From Dimargaris cristalligena (lineage: Eukaryota; Kickxellomycota; Dimargaritomycetes; Dimargaritales; Dimargaritaceae): 22,887 bases of DNA. Positions within the stretch are counted from its first letter, which is position 1; each line of letters begins with the position of its first letter. The stretch is taken from assembly GCA_027576995.1 (NCBI GenBank), contig JANBQC010000245.1, positions 9,569-32,455 of the forward strand, read 5' to 3'. This document shows positions 9,913 to 21,600 of the stretch, one piece after another. The notes under the pieces are model-generated. The model made no database searches and had not been told where the DNA came from. It worked only from the letters and a program-made list of their open reading frames with translations. Both the position numbers and the translations under genes were made by a program.

Positions 9913-12900
9913 CTAGACCCAAGCGATCCACCCCTCAAACATCCGAGCTAGATTATCCAAATCAATGGCCTGGGCGGTGACGCGGTCGGCCTGGGTCATG
10001 GCAGTTGCAGCCGCCACCGTTGGGTCGACGGGGAACAGTCGGTGGTGTATGGCCCCCATGATGGACTGGGCCCGCCGGCGCGCCGGCTGGTCAGCGGTAT
10101 GTGGCCGGTTTTCACCCCAGGAATCAACGGGAGGGCTACCCTCACCTGCGCGCACCTTGGCTGTCAAAGATACCCCCGCAATGTCGAGATCCAGGCTATG
10201 GTCGTTCCAGGACGTTAAAATCGGACTACCTACACTTTCCTCGCTCCAGTCTAGGGTAGGGTATTGATCAGCGGAGGCTTCGGCTTCGGCGACGCGGCAG
10301 GTAGGCTCGGGAATGATAGAGTCCAACGGACCCTTCTCCTCAGGGTAGTTAAAGAGGTGGTTGAGGTGATTAATTTCATCCCCCACCTGATCGTACCCGG
10401 GATTCCATTCGGGGTATGAGTGCCAAACCATCCGCGTCAAGAGCGCCTCCCACTCGGAGGCATGGTTTTGTAGGAGGGACAGTGTCTCCGCAGCGACGAC
10501 CCGGAAATGGGGGTGTATATTCGCTAGTGGGGATTCCACGGCCACTACGGATCGGGGAAGTCCAGAGAGCGAGGATTGAAACTGCCACTTGGGCCGGGTT
10601 TCCGGGGACCCTGGGGTAGAGTTCAACAGTGTCACGGCAGTGTAGGTGGGAAGTAGAATAGCTGGCGGCGTAGGACTGCCCGGGCTGAGGGCGGTCGCCC
10701 CCAAGGCCCGCACAAAATTGGGGGTCAGGCGAAAGGGCACGGTTTCGGGGACCCGGAGTCGGGCGCCCTGGCCGAAGCAAACGCTAAAGTCAATGTGCAT
10801 CACGGCTGCGGTATCGTTAGCCAGCATGATATTATCCAGGTGGCGATCCCCCCAGCCCAGCACATACCCCAGCATAGAGAGGGCGGCCAGCGACTGAGTG
10901 AAACGCGTCTGCCGCGCATACCAATGGGCCGGCGACGCACTTCCCGTGAGGAGGAATTGGCGCAGCAGGTGGTCGGGGGCCTGGCTCAGCAGATTGGTAT
11001 AAACCGACCGAAGCAGATCAGCCGGACAGTCCGTTCGATTCGGAACCGATACCAGTCCACGGAGGCCTGCCTCCCGGTGCAGACACTCGGCAAACTGCTG
11101 GAGGGGTTTACGGAGAAAGAGTGGTGGGGTGGCGGAATCCTCCGGTAGCCCGTCGGCCCGGGGGCGGTGGCGGCGAGGGGATGTCGAACGACTGCCGTAT
11201 CGTTTAGTCGCCCTACGCCGGGCCTTGGCTGGCGACGGCGATGCTCCCACGGTAACAAAGGAACGGGCAGGGTCATCCGCCTGGCCAATTAAAGAGGAAT
11301 AAAGGCCCTGCTCTTGTACACACCACCGGCGGTAGATCTGGTAAACGGAGGTAACGGCCGGGACCCACTCAATCAACGCACAAGCGGGTCCCAAGGGCAC
11401 GACAGCGTACACCGACACCGGATCAATTCTAGGCAACGACTGCGCACCCGGCCATCCCAACCAGCGATTAAAAGCGGCCAGTCCCTGCATGGTTTGTTCG
11501 TCCGGACGCGGGTTCTCCATGCCCTTAAGGAGATAGGTGCGGGAAACCCCGTGGCTGTCCAGCCATTGGATCTTCTTGGGCTTGGTCTTGGTGGTTAAGA
11601 CGGTCACATTCGGCCCGAATCGCTGCAGCGAAGCACACCGCGAGTCGGTGCCAGGAATAGAAAAAGACAAATTAGCCATATTAGCCAACCACGGGCTAAG
11701 GTCGCTCAGCATCAAGACACGGGGGGTGGATATGCGTTGGAGGAGACGGCGGGAAAGATCGGCGGCTCGCCTCAGGGCCTTCTCCCCGTCACTGGGACAT
11801 TGAACGTCTCCAAATGCCTTGAGGACTGCCTGCAGCGCCGGTCCAAAGTCATGCAAGAACCGCCGTTCGTGGGGCGACTTGCCGACGGTGTCCCAGCTGT
11901 GGCGAAGCGTCTGCTGGAAAGGTTCCACGAGGAGGGCCAGAGCACGGATCCAACCCCGGCGCTCCCCCTTGCTCGCCTGGGCTAAAAGGGCCTCAGAGCG
12001 GGGTATAAGCCGGGCCAATAGATAGTAAAGTCGCTCCTCCCAAAGAACGGCGATTCGCTGCAAGTGACGTATCATACCATCTAGCTCGGAGACTCGGTGC
12101 GTAACCTCTCCCGCGGGGGCCTGGGCGAGTCGTATCAAGTAACGGCGGGCCCGCGGGTATCGCAGGGAATCGAGCCCCTGCTGGGCCACAGTTATGCGGA
12201 ATAGAAATTGGGAGAGTTGTGCCGGCGCAGTGAGCTCAGCTGCCAGAGTATCCAACAGCCGGTGGGCCCAGTCGACCAATCGCTCCTGGGGATGGTGCAG
12301 TAGATCAATCAAATTAGGGACCAGCGGTTCCCAGATATGGATATTACCGGGGACATATTCGTGAGGACCCGTCGCCTCTCCTCGGGGGATAGGATAGTCA
12401 GCCACTAATACCATGAGCCGTGCAGCAACCTGGGGAGGATCCGGATCGTCGCGTTGGTAGGAATGGCCTGTTGAACGGGTACAGCGGCTAGACACTCGCA
12501 GCCAACGGCTATAAAATTCCGCGGCACCGTGGGCCAATGCCCGCTTCCGGGTATGGAAATCGATAAAGTCGCGCAGGAACGGCCCCAGATCCTCGCCCTC
12601 AAGCGGGGCCGTAGTGTGTTGAAATACTGCTGTGGGATGGTGTTCCTGAAGCCATTCACGAATAGGGATCAGGTAAACATCGCGACCCCAAGTCCAGTGG
12701 ATACCAGTGGCATCTACCTCTGGTGGTCCATCGGGTAAATTATCCATCCAAGCTTCAGTGAGGTCCGCTAGAATTTGCTCAACTAAAGAGTGTGGAGGTA
12801 TGAGCGCAAGGGAGGGCGCCAGCCGGGCGATTGATTGTGCCACCATTTGGGCCAGTCGAGCCGCCAGGGCACCATACCCCGAGGCAGTCCCATTGGCATT

Positions 12901-15900
12901 GCCTGGACCGGCAGACTGGACGGCCGCATCGTAATAGTTTCCTAGAGTCCAGTAGGCGCTCGCGGCGGAATGTAGGGCGGAGTCTCCATTGAAGGGGGAA
13001 TCCAGGGTCGGCTGGGCCCCGGTGGCCAAAGTGGCGCGAAGTAGGGAAACTGGAGGGGGCTCTTCCCCCGTTAAGGAGGGTTCGCCGAATGGGAGAGAAG
13101 CGGTCGTTGGGCCACCAAGTAAGGCCGTTAGTAGATGGAGGGCCGGCGAAGAAAAAGATGGCCAATAACGCACCAATTGAACGTACAGGGGCTGTAACAG
13201 AGGGGATGGGGCTGTTAACCGCAAAGCGCCATCGGCAGGTGAAGTGCACTGCCCGAATTCACGCAAACAATTCTCCACGGTTTCCAGCGCCGCGCTGATC
13301 TGACCCTGGCCTATAAGGGTATCAATCAAGGCCATTCGAATGCCCAGGAGATGTTCTCGGCGGCGGGTCATGGGCAATAGGCCTTCAGCCCATTTCGACT
13401 CCAAAATAGTTCGGGTTAGATTGATGAAATAACTGGCCGTGGCAAAATTATGGGTTTGATTGGCCGAGTTAATGGCCCGCTCGCCAGCGTCGACTAACGA
13501 GAGTAATTTCGGGCTGATCAATTCCCCGGTGGACTCGTCGGGACTGGGTCCTTGCTCAAGTAGTTGGTTCCAGCTCAACTGGAGCAAGCCGCCCAACCGC
13601 CGGAAATTACGACTGAAAAAGTGGTGGCTGGCCTGGGGTGGGCCCTGACTGGCGTACCGAGCGAGCTGGGTTAAGTACTCCATGGAGGGTGGCTCCCCTT
13701 CGCAATCAGACCAGCTGTAGTCAGGCAAGGAAGCCAGCGAGCCTCGCAGTACAGATGGATTAGGGGGCACCAGGGCAGCGCCATCGCATACCCCTAGGAC
13801 GTGGTTCACATTGAGGGCATGTTGGCAAAGGTCCAGCGTCTGTAAGGAAGGTTGGCTGTGCGCCATGGGAAGCGCCGCAGCAGAAGACCAGTCGAAAATC
13901 GGCAAATGCAAAGGAAAGGGTGATAATGAGGGTGGATTGAGGGAAGTCGCCAGGGCCCGTAGGATTTGCTGGTCGCTGGCGTAGGTCGGGCCGAGTTTAA
14001 GTGGCGCTGGCAAATCAAACGTGGATAAAGCTTCGATAGCCCGCGAAACCGATTCCGGCTCGATTAAGGCCCCCAAAAGCGACGATTTAATGGCAAAACG
14101 GGCAAGCTCGTCGTCGATATCCGGAGCTAACCCGCATGATGGATCCGTGTCCAAAAGGTGGAGCACTTCCTCGTACGCAAACCTTGAGAGCCGAGTGAGC
14201 AGGGACTGAGACCACGGCTCAGTCGCCCAAGCCCCGCCGGATTCGTCCGAGGGAGAGCAGGCGACCACTTGATATTCGTAAGGGTTTCCCAGTTGACATA
14301 GGCTGTTCCGCACCAATCCCACATTGTCTTTATGGGCCTCATGCTCCGAGGGGTCGGGGACGGTCGTAACTGTCATTTGCGGGGGACGCCCGATGGGTTG
14401 CTAGTAAACCGGCCCGGATAGATGATATATTTATATCCGTTTCCAAAAAGTTAGTTGGCAGTACTTGATGCCAGGTGATCCAACATCCGGACGGATTTCG
14501 GCCCAGCCAACAGAAGTGTTGCTATAGAGCCAGGCTGAGATTCATATGGAGGGGGGATTACATATGGCGCCAGGCGTACAGCACCAAGACCCGAGACCCA
14601 GTCGGGCCCACTGTCGTATTTAATCTAATACACTGACTTACCTGGCAATTAAAATAAAGGGTCGCCGCCGACCGATCGAGATAGGAGGCCAATTCCAGCC
14701 ATGTTGGCCGCACGGTCGCAAAAAAATCAATGAAGCTGTCCCGCTTTATCCGGTAGAAAGTACGCACCTGTTGCCAATCGGATACAACAACGGCGGAGTC
14801 GGTCTCTGGAGAAGGACCCACCAAGGCAGCGTAAAATGCGCGCTCGAAATGGAACCCCAACTCAAGTACCCAGTAGGCAGTGTGGCGCAAATGTGGCAAC
14901 TGAGGGTGATCCGTAGAGAGCCCCGGCAGCACGACCAACTGTTCAGTGGCCCGCTTCAGCAACGAAAGCACCGATACCTTGTCCACCTGGGCCTGGTTGG
15001 CAATAGCGAATCGAGCGGCTTGGCCAACCATCCATCGCACCACAGTGGAGATACGGTGAGGTGGAGAAGGACCCTGCGACGAAGTTGACTTCGGCCCCTC
15101 CGGATAGGTGGACTGAAACCACCAGTGAAGCTCATCGAACTCCTCGGCCCCATTGCATGACGAGTGCTGTCTGCGTAATGATGACTGGGATAGTAGAGGG
15201 TTGTGGCCGTTGGTAAACTCAATATCCACGTACGCTAAAGTGGCCAAGAAATGGGCACGGCCGTATAAACGATCGGGCATGCAGCCTGCATCGGAGTGCG
15301 AGTGGGATGTAAGGCCTGGATCATAGTCGGGCCTCATAATCCCATACTCGGTCCGTTTCACAGGATGGACCTGGCCCCATAATCGCCGCGCACTAGTTCG
15401 CGTACGCCCGTCGCAACTGTTGTATTGCTCAGCGATTATCTGAACGAGTTCGGGGGGATACTCGACGGTTCCGACTGCCTGCCCCAGGGCGTGAATACAG
15501 TCAAATACGGCTAGTCGGAATTCGGGATCATCGAACCAACGCATAGTAGAAGCCAGGTCACGGCCCGCGACTTGCGCCAGTTGCCTGCCCCAGTCCAATT
15601 TACCAGGACTTTTGATACTGGAAAGACGAAATTGATTCAAGGCAGCAGTAAAGCGAATTACCAGGCGATGCTGCAACGCCACCGGTACCGACCATGGGGC
15701 TGTTGTGGCCCCCGCCAATAGGTGGAGGCAAAGGCCGGTAATGTGACCAAGATATTCCGCTGGGAGGGGCAAACTGGGAGGGGGGGCAAGATACATCAGG
15801 GTAACGGCGTTAGCCGAATATGAGAAGGGGCATGCAGCGGGCCAGTTTTAGATATATGTTATACGGGCGCGGCGATGAACCAATCCTATTCAGCTTCTTG

Positions 15901-17104
15901 ATTTAGGCCATTAGATCCCGGGGCCTAAGGAGTTGGATATGCCCGACTTGCGAGGTTATAGCTTACCTTTCCAAAACCATCAACCAAGTGGGCCACACCG
16001 ACGAGAAGATTGTCTCGTCGGTAACCGAAATGAGGAAATTCCAGGACATTAGCAAGAATGTCTGCACAATCCGATCATTAACCGGACGCCAGGGCGTTGT
16101 GCTTGAAAAATGACCAGGGGCTGTAGAAGTTATGGGTAATATAGGTGTCTGTGAGGATAAAAATTGGCCTAAAATAGACCAGTTGAGTTGAAAGCAGTTG
16201 ATCCAAAAGGGATTACGTGGGGGTCCACGCGCGGTGGGGGCCTCGGGACACCTCTCGCCGATAAAGGGCTTAGCAAGCCAATCCGGCGGGGCAGAGTGTT
16301 CGAGGGCCAATCGAAGATACATGCGTGGATCCGGGGTTACCGATGGCCCGCGGTCCACGGAAAATTGTTTGGCATCTAAAAGCTCCTTCCAAGTCCGAAC
16401 CGAGTTATCCACTCGGACTGGACTTTCGGTATAATAAGCCATGGGAATATCGTAAAGCAATCCGAGGGTAACCACGTCCGCCCGATTGATGAGGAATGCT
16501 AGTAATTTGTCGATTGTTTCGGTTAATGCCGACCAATTACAGCCCACGAAGTGACCCGAGCAACTATCGGCAGCTGGGCTACCGGGCGAGCCGGCGTGTG
16601 TGACAATATGGCATATTAAATCGAGAGCGGAGGCTAGCGCAGTACGTGCAGTCGGGAGACCATCGGCGGCGGCGGCGGCGGCAACCAATGCCAGCAGGGG
16701 GCCAGTCGGCTCCAAGAGAGGGATAAGTATAGCCTCATTACCCTTGTAGTTACCAGCTTGGACAAGCTAATGCGCAATTAGCGTAAGGGGGATATAAAAG
16801 ACGAGAAGGTAGAATACAGACACAGGCCACCAGTTAGCTATCGGGTGTAAATGCATAAAAAGCCCTTGTTCCCCCCTATCACCGAGCTATGAGTAATTCA
16901 CCAATCTACGTGGTTTGTTCAATTCACCTGGTGCAGACGGTCAATGGTCGACTGGTACGATGCCCATTGGTCCCGGGAACTAGTGGCAGTGTGCACAGGA
17001 GGCGACGGAGGGCGATTGAGGGATCCGAGGAGCTCGTCAAGCTGCGCTTCAAGGCGCCTTTGGTTGCCAGACATGGGGTCTGAGTAGCGACCGGAGTCTC
17101 GCAT
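9913..17104 (-). CDS. SMG1: SMG1, PI3K-related kinase of nonsense-mediated mRNA decay (4 exons)
   Basis: SMG1 phosphorylates UPF1 on Ser/Thr-Gln sites during mRNA surveillance. My model joins 17104-16928, 16766-15967, 15773-14642 and 14400-9913; the phases (0, 2, 0) agree at every junction and give about 2,198 residues. Exons 1-3 and early exon 4 look like an alpha-solenoid with low similarity. Late FAT sequence includes IRHLQRIAVLWEERLYYLL, and an FRB-like segment lies near 1510-1580. Diagnostic SMG1 blocks follow: SPWLANMANL, TKTKPKK (1640-1646), YLLKGME with probable ATP-binding K1662, ALIEWV, GWGDRHLDN (catalytic D1888, N1893), HIDFSVCF (metal-binding D1907) and VPETVPFRLTPNFVRALG. The FATC ends DLDNLARMFEGWIAWV, closer to SMG1 than to ATM. 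Human SMG1 is 3,661 residues; this one lacks the roughly 1,000-residue insert before FATC. The ATG at 17104 is tentative: the frame stays open to 17239, and an AATAG acceptor-like site just upstream could mean an earlier exon. Confidence 0.93.
14401..14641 (-). other. SMG1 intron 3
   Basis: The donor is CAG|GTAAGT, the branch motif CTAAC is at 14454-14450, and TTTACTAG at the end is the first AG after that branch point. Length is 241 bp, phase 0. The downstream exon begins CAA CCC ATC immediately after an in-frame TAG, so exon 4 gains eight residues ahead of its first ATG. Confidence 0.85.
15774..15966 (-). other. SMG1 intron 2
   Basis: The donor is GAAAG|GTAAGC, the branch motif CTAAC is at 15813-15809, and the acceptor CCCTCCCAG is the first AG after it. 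Length is 193 bp. The junction splits a codon after two bases and rebuilds AG+T (Ser), keeping both exons in frame. Confidence 0.85.
16663..16683 (-). repeat. GCC triplet run in SMG1 exon 2
   Basis: A short near-perfect GCC repeat on the sense strand encodes a run of alanines (VAAAAAADG) in the N-terminal part of SMG1. It stays in frame, so length changes would alter only the alanine count. Confidence 0.8.
16767..16927 (-). other. SMG1 intron 1
   Basis: The donor is CACCAG|GTGAAT (weaker than the other two), the branch motif CTAAC is at 16837-16833 with a pyrimidine-rich stretch after it, and the acceptor is GCGCATTAG. Length is 161 bp, phase 0, joining RLHQ to LVQAGNYKG. An in-frame TGA and TAG on either side require splicing here if exon 1 is real. 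Confidence 0.75.
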
Positions 17105-18629
17105 TGAGTTCCCGTAGGCTTCTATTACAAAATAATGGAACGGAAATGGAAAAAGGTGATCTAAAAACGAATAAGGCAAACGGAAATGAATGGGCCGTGC
17201 TAGTTGCTCAGCCTGTGCCTGAACATAGAAGTCAACCAAGCCAAGGGCTCATAATAGAGCCAATTAAGGACGCCCCAGATACATGGTGGGTGCTAAGCCA
17301 GAGGCGGATTTTCCCTAAAACCGGTTAGGGATTGTGCTGGCTATTGATCCGTAGGCTGCACGGCTACGATGGCCGGATTCTATAATACTACGGTTTTAAT
17401 TGAGCTATTACCAACGGCCCGAGGGCAGCTTTCTGTCTCAAGTCCATTTCTTCGAAAAAGTATACTCAATAACGTCAAAAGTTTTACCGATTTAACCAGG
17501 GCGGTAACTATAGTTTTGTACCGCACTGCCTTACATTATGTCCAACTGAGCGATGGGTCAGCCAATAAACCAATACAGCCGCCTGGGCCGGTGTCCGGAG
17601 GTGGTTTGAATGGCCTCGATATTGGAGGATATGACCAATTGGTCGTGGAGGCATTAGGATGCAGAAACGCAGGTTGCCCCAGGTGCTCCCATTGGGCCAC
17701 TGATGGGCCCCACAGTTCTGGGGCTACCTAAAGGAATGGTCGGATAGGGAACCTCTTAAAAATAGCGTAATCAGAAAGCCGAGTACTAATTGGGACAAGG
17801 CCACCGGTATAGGAATTACTGGGGGCTCGGTGGACATTCCGCTTGGAACCGGTAAATCAGCCTGGGAATATCTATTGAGCTCTACAGTCCGACTTCACCA
17901 TGTCTGTAAAGTCGGATATTTAATCCACGCTAACAAGAAGCGGTCGATTCAATGGCACCCCTTTGGGGTGATTATTTACTATATACTTGCACTACCCACC
18001 ACGCATCATTACATGGGTATCATCCATTTGATCTGCCATGGCCAGGAATAAAAAATGAATTCCATCCAAATGCAGCACTTTACTCAAATCCCGGATTTGC
18101 GACAGTCGTTAGTTGGCCAACTGGCTGACCTGGAAACCTCATTATCACTACCACTGGCCGTGGCCATGTTCGGTAAACTCGTCTTTAAGCAATGTGCATT
18201 ACCATTGTTGCGAAATTTATGGCTTTGGAGTCTGGCATAACCAGCCGGTCTACACTAACCACATGAGTCTGCCCCAGTTACATTGGCATAAACCTTTCGT
18301 GACAGTTGAAACACCACCATTTATCAACAATTTACCACATATTGCACTTATTCATTTGGTTCAATTTTGCCTAAACGATATATGCCACTACCATCTTGAA
18401 TGCAGTCTCCACGTCTAATAAGCCATGAAATCCTGCGGAAAAACTGCAATGCCTCTGGCCCTACTTCTATACCAGCTGGCCCGCCACAGTTGGCCAGGAT
18501 TCACCACCAAACCGGGCCCACCCAGCGACTACACGTGTAGGAAAGCACCCCAAGCCTAGTCTCATAAAATAGCAGAGGTGCTGTAGTATTTATTCATTGG
18601 GATGCCACCAGGGCCAAATACTCCGCCAT
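17105..18629. other. Long spacer between SMG1 and NUP107, no gene supported
   Basis: At about 1.5 kb this is the largest gene-free stretch in the window. It should hold the SMG1 promoter and 5' UTR and the NUP107 3' end. The minus strand has no frame above 60 codons from about 17240 to 18629. Plus-strand frames at 17369-17731, 17830-18051 and 18113-18418 show no family resemblance and an amino-acid mix (His, Tyr, Ile, Trp) typical of translated AT-rich non-coding DNA. No tRNA-like box A/box B pair was found. Confidence 0.55.
18589..18594 (-). terminator. Candidate poly(A) signal of NUP107
   Basis: A perfect AATAAA on the minus strand lies about 36 nt past the NUP107 stop codon (TGA, 18632-18630), a typical position for a compact fungal 3' UTR. 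Confidence 0.55.
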
Positions 18630-21600
18630 TCACGCGGCTTGGAATGGATTGGTCGAAGGGGTCTCCAGGATGGACATAGAGGACTGCGCAAAACGTGACA
18701 TGAGGCGCGGAAGCTGGTCGGACTTCATAAACTCGCGGTACAGTTGGTACTGCTCGTCGGCAACCAAGTGACTGAGGGTGAGACTCTTGTTAAGATTATC
18801 GGGGCACACCAATCGACTTTCGAACAGGACGGTATGAAGGCGGAACACGATTTCAGGAATGAAACGTTGGCGAAGGTCAGCCAGCTGCAAATTGCGCAGT
18901 TCAGTGTCGGGCGCTACGCCACTGGAGTAGACGGAGGTAGATAGCCAATCGGACTCGAGCAACCGGCGGAGGGCCTCCTCGGCCTGCTGGGTAAGCTGAA
19001 GGAACGACGACGTCCAATCGGCCAATCGCGTAGCCTGTGATTTCTTAACGGTGGAGGGCCGGGTCTGGATCGTGCGGTGGTCCGTCAAGTCCGCTGGGGT
19101 GGGCTTGTGGTCGAGGGCCTCGGCCCATTCATTGTAAACTTTGAAACATTTGATGAGATTGCGGTAGTGAAAGTATTCTTGAACTCCATCCAGTAGCTCG
19201 CGCTTCCGGGCCCGGAGAGCCCCAGCGACTGGACTCTGAGGGAGGCCCGTATCGTGATCCATGGCGGAGGAATAGAAGGCGGAAGTGGGCAGGTCATTGG
19301 GCCCCTTGCCCGTATGGGGCGGTTCATCCCAGCCCAGTTGCCAATCGAAATCGGCGGGGTTCGCTTCCCCGGGGCTGGCGGGGGCCGATTCGGGGGAATC
19401 GGCCGTTACACCAAGGCCCATGTCGGCGCCCTTCTGGAGAAGACTGACCGCGTTGAACCAGCCCGGTCGAATCAAGTCCTCCGGGACCATTTCCCAGAGA
19501 GCACGGCAGCTACTAAGCCGGCCTCGGGTGAGAAACTGGCGGGCCAGAGCATTTCCGCGGAGAAGCAGGCCGAGGTAGAGCTCGGCGTCAAAAGAGAGCC
19601 ATTCAAGGGCGCGAATCTGGTCAAGGTCGGTATCCGGGACGGGGTCGTAAATGGCGCCGGAAGGGGTTTGGGTTGATTCGACCGAAAGGGGGGCTTGGGC
19701 CAGCCCCCGCTCCAGGATCACATCCGTCGCTAAGCGAGCGCACTGACGTACATTCAAACCGGCCGTCTGGGCCCGATGAAGGGCATGGCGACGGTAGGGC
19801 TCGTAGGGACCCCTGATACCTACGAGGTACTGGGCGTACACGGGGGCCTGCCAGGTTCGGGGGAGCTTAACGGTGTACATGGCGATCCACTCAGCCAGGG
19901 TGGAGGGGGCGGAATCCGGGCCACCACCCAGGGGCTGGTCGCGCGAGACGCCCCGAGCCCTTGCGAAATCCGGGAATCGGGAAGACTTGTTGAGAGATTC
20001 GCGAGCGGGTAGTGACTTGGGTTCGTTCTCCGCTTGGTGGACCTGGTGGACGAGCAGCCGGATGTACCGGTACACCACGGAATCAGCGGCCAGTTCCGGG
20101 ATATCAATCCCGTGGGCGCGTAGGTAAATGACCACATGGGCGACTAGACGCAGAAGGTCGGGCGATACGGTCCCCGGGGAGGTCGCGGCCGGCTCGGCTG
20201 GGAGGGGACTGCCGAGGGGTTCGAGTCCAATGCGACCGTAGGCCAAGAGGGCTGGTTCAAGCTGGATAGCGTAGTTGGAGTCCAGTTGCGAGGCAATCTG
20301 TTCGGTAAGTTCGGTGGTTTGATTCAAGATTAGCTGGGTCTGTAGCCAGTGGTAGGGGTCCTGCTCCGTAAGGCCACTGGCGCCGGGCGGACGGGCCTGG
20401 GTCACGGCATCGAACACCATGGCCGGAGTCGTGGGGACGGCCGACGCATTGGCCGGGAAGGGAGGCACCGGAAGAGGCTGATTGTCGAGTAAGGCATCCA
20501 ACCGCCAGGACGGCTCGGTGGCGGAATGCGGGGCGCCCTCCGCCAGGGAAAGCTGGTGAGAGTGGGTATTCAAATATTCCTCGACCTGGTGCTCAAGCAT
20601 GGCCGTATAGTAGGCCCACAGCTGGTCCTCCCAAGTGGGGCAGGCGGGCAAAACCGCAGCCAACACTCCAGCCAGAGCAGCGTAGATGGCGCGTTCCATG
20701 GCCGGCAGCTCCGTATCCCGGGCTAACTGGGCACAGGACGCCTTCCACAGGGTGCGGTGGAGGGTACCGCCAACGTCAGCCTGGGCGCCGGTGGGGCCAT
20801 CCTCCAAGGGCGTGCCTTCCAGTTGCGAATCATGGTACATGAGTCCGCCACGGATGCTAGCCGCTCGCCAGGGCATACCGCTTTCGTAGCATAGATCAAT
20901 GGCCTCCTCGAGACGGCCCCGACGGATATACTGGAATAAGGTGTCGAGGAGGTCCGCCTCGTAGGTTTCGTCCTCGTGGTGGAGGGGCAGACCCTCGCGG
21001 ATGGGGGCATCGGGATCTAGACACGACACCATCGGGACGGGCGACGGGCCGCTATTACCGGTGGAGGGGTCGGAGAATGGCCGGAGGGGGGCAGCGGTAT
21101 TCCGGGCAGCTAAGGCTAGGGGATTGGGGCGGTTGAGGCCAAAGGGGGAACTGGGTTCGGGGCGAACGGAACTGCCTCCGGAGAGAGCGACAGTCTCGGG
21201 GCGGCTCTGACTTCGCAGGGCATTCTTGGTGTATACCCAATAGCCCTTGCGGGCGGGAGTAGGGCTGAAGGGCGGGGCGATGGCCTCCAACCAACTACGG
21301 ACGACACTTTGCTCGGACAGGGAGCGATTCTCCGCGAACAGACGTTGAACAAGGGCATGGTCGGTGTCCAGGGGGTGGGCTTGTGATGGCGGCTGTGAGG
21401 CGTACTCGCCGGGGGCAGCGGCAAGTCGTTCAAAGTACAAGCGATGAATGAGATCCCAGGTGTTTTTCTCCGCCCGCCATAGGGTGAGGGGGCCGATGGC
21501 CGTCGTCCTACGGGCCAAGGGAAAGGCATTCTGCTCCTGGTCCTCGTGGATACGATCCCATTGCTCTTGGCATATATCGCGGAAGATTAGGGCCAGGCCG

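Noticed and set aside
9913..14376. Assignment of the PIKK gene to ATM/Tel1
   Set aside because: The FATC end (GWIAWV) resembles ATM too, but GDRHLDN, TKTKPKK, ALIEWV and VPETVPFRLTPNFVRALG match SMG1 much better.
14377..15796. Reading the open frames at 9913-14376, 14558-15796, 15963-16715 and 16919-17239 as separate genes
   Set aside because: Canonical splice sites with matching phases (0, 2, 0) and CTAAC branch motifs join them into one gene.
17369..17731. 120-residue plus-strand frame in the SMG1-NUP107 spacer
   Set aside because: No recognisable domain, ordinary AT-richer composition and no codon pattern like the neighbouring genes.
18078..18104. Possible tRNA T-arm (CTCAAATCC) in the spacer
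   Set aside because: It lacks the obligatory TTC of a T-loop and there is no acceptor stem or anticodon arm at the right distance.
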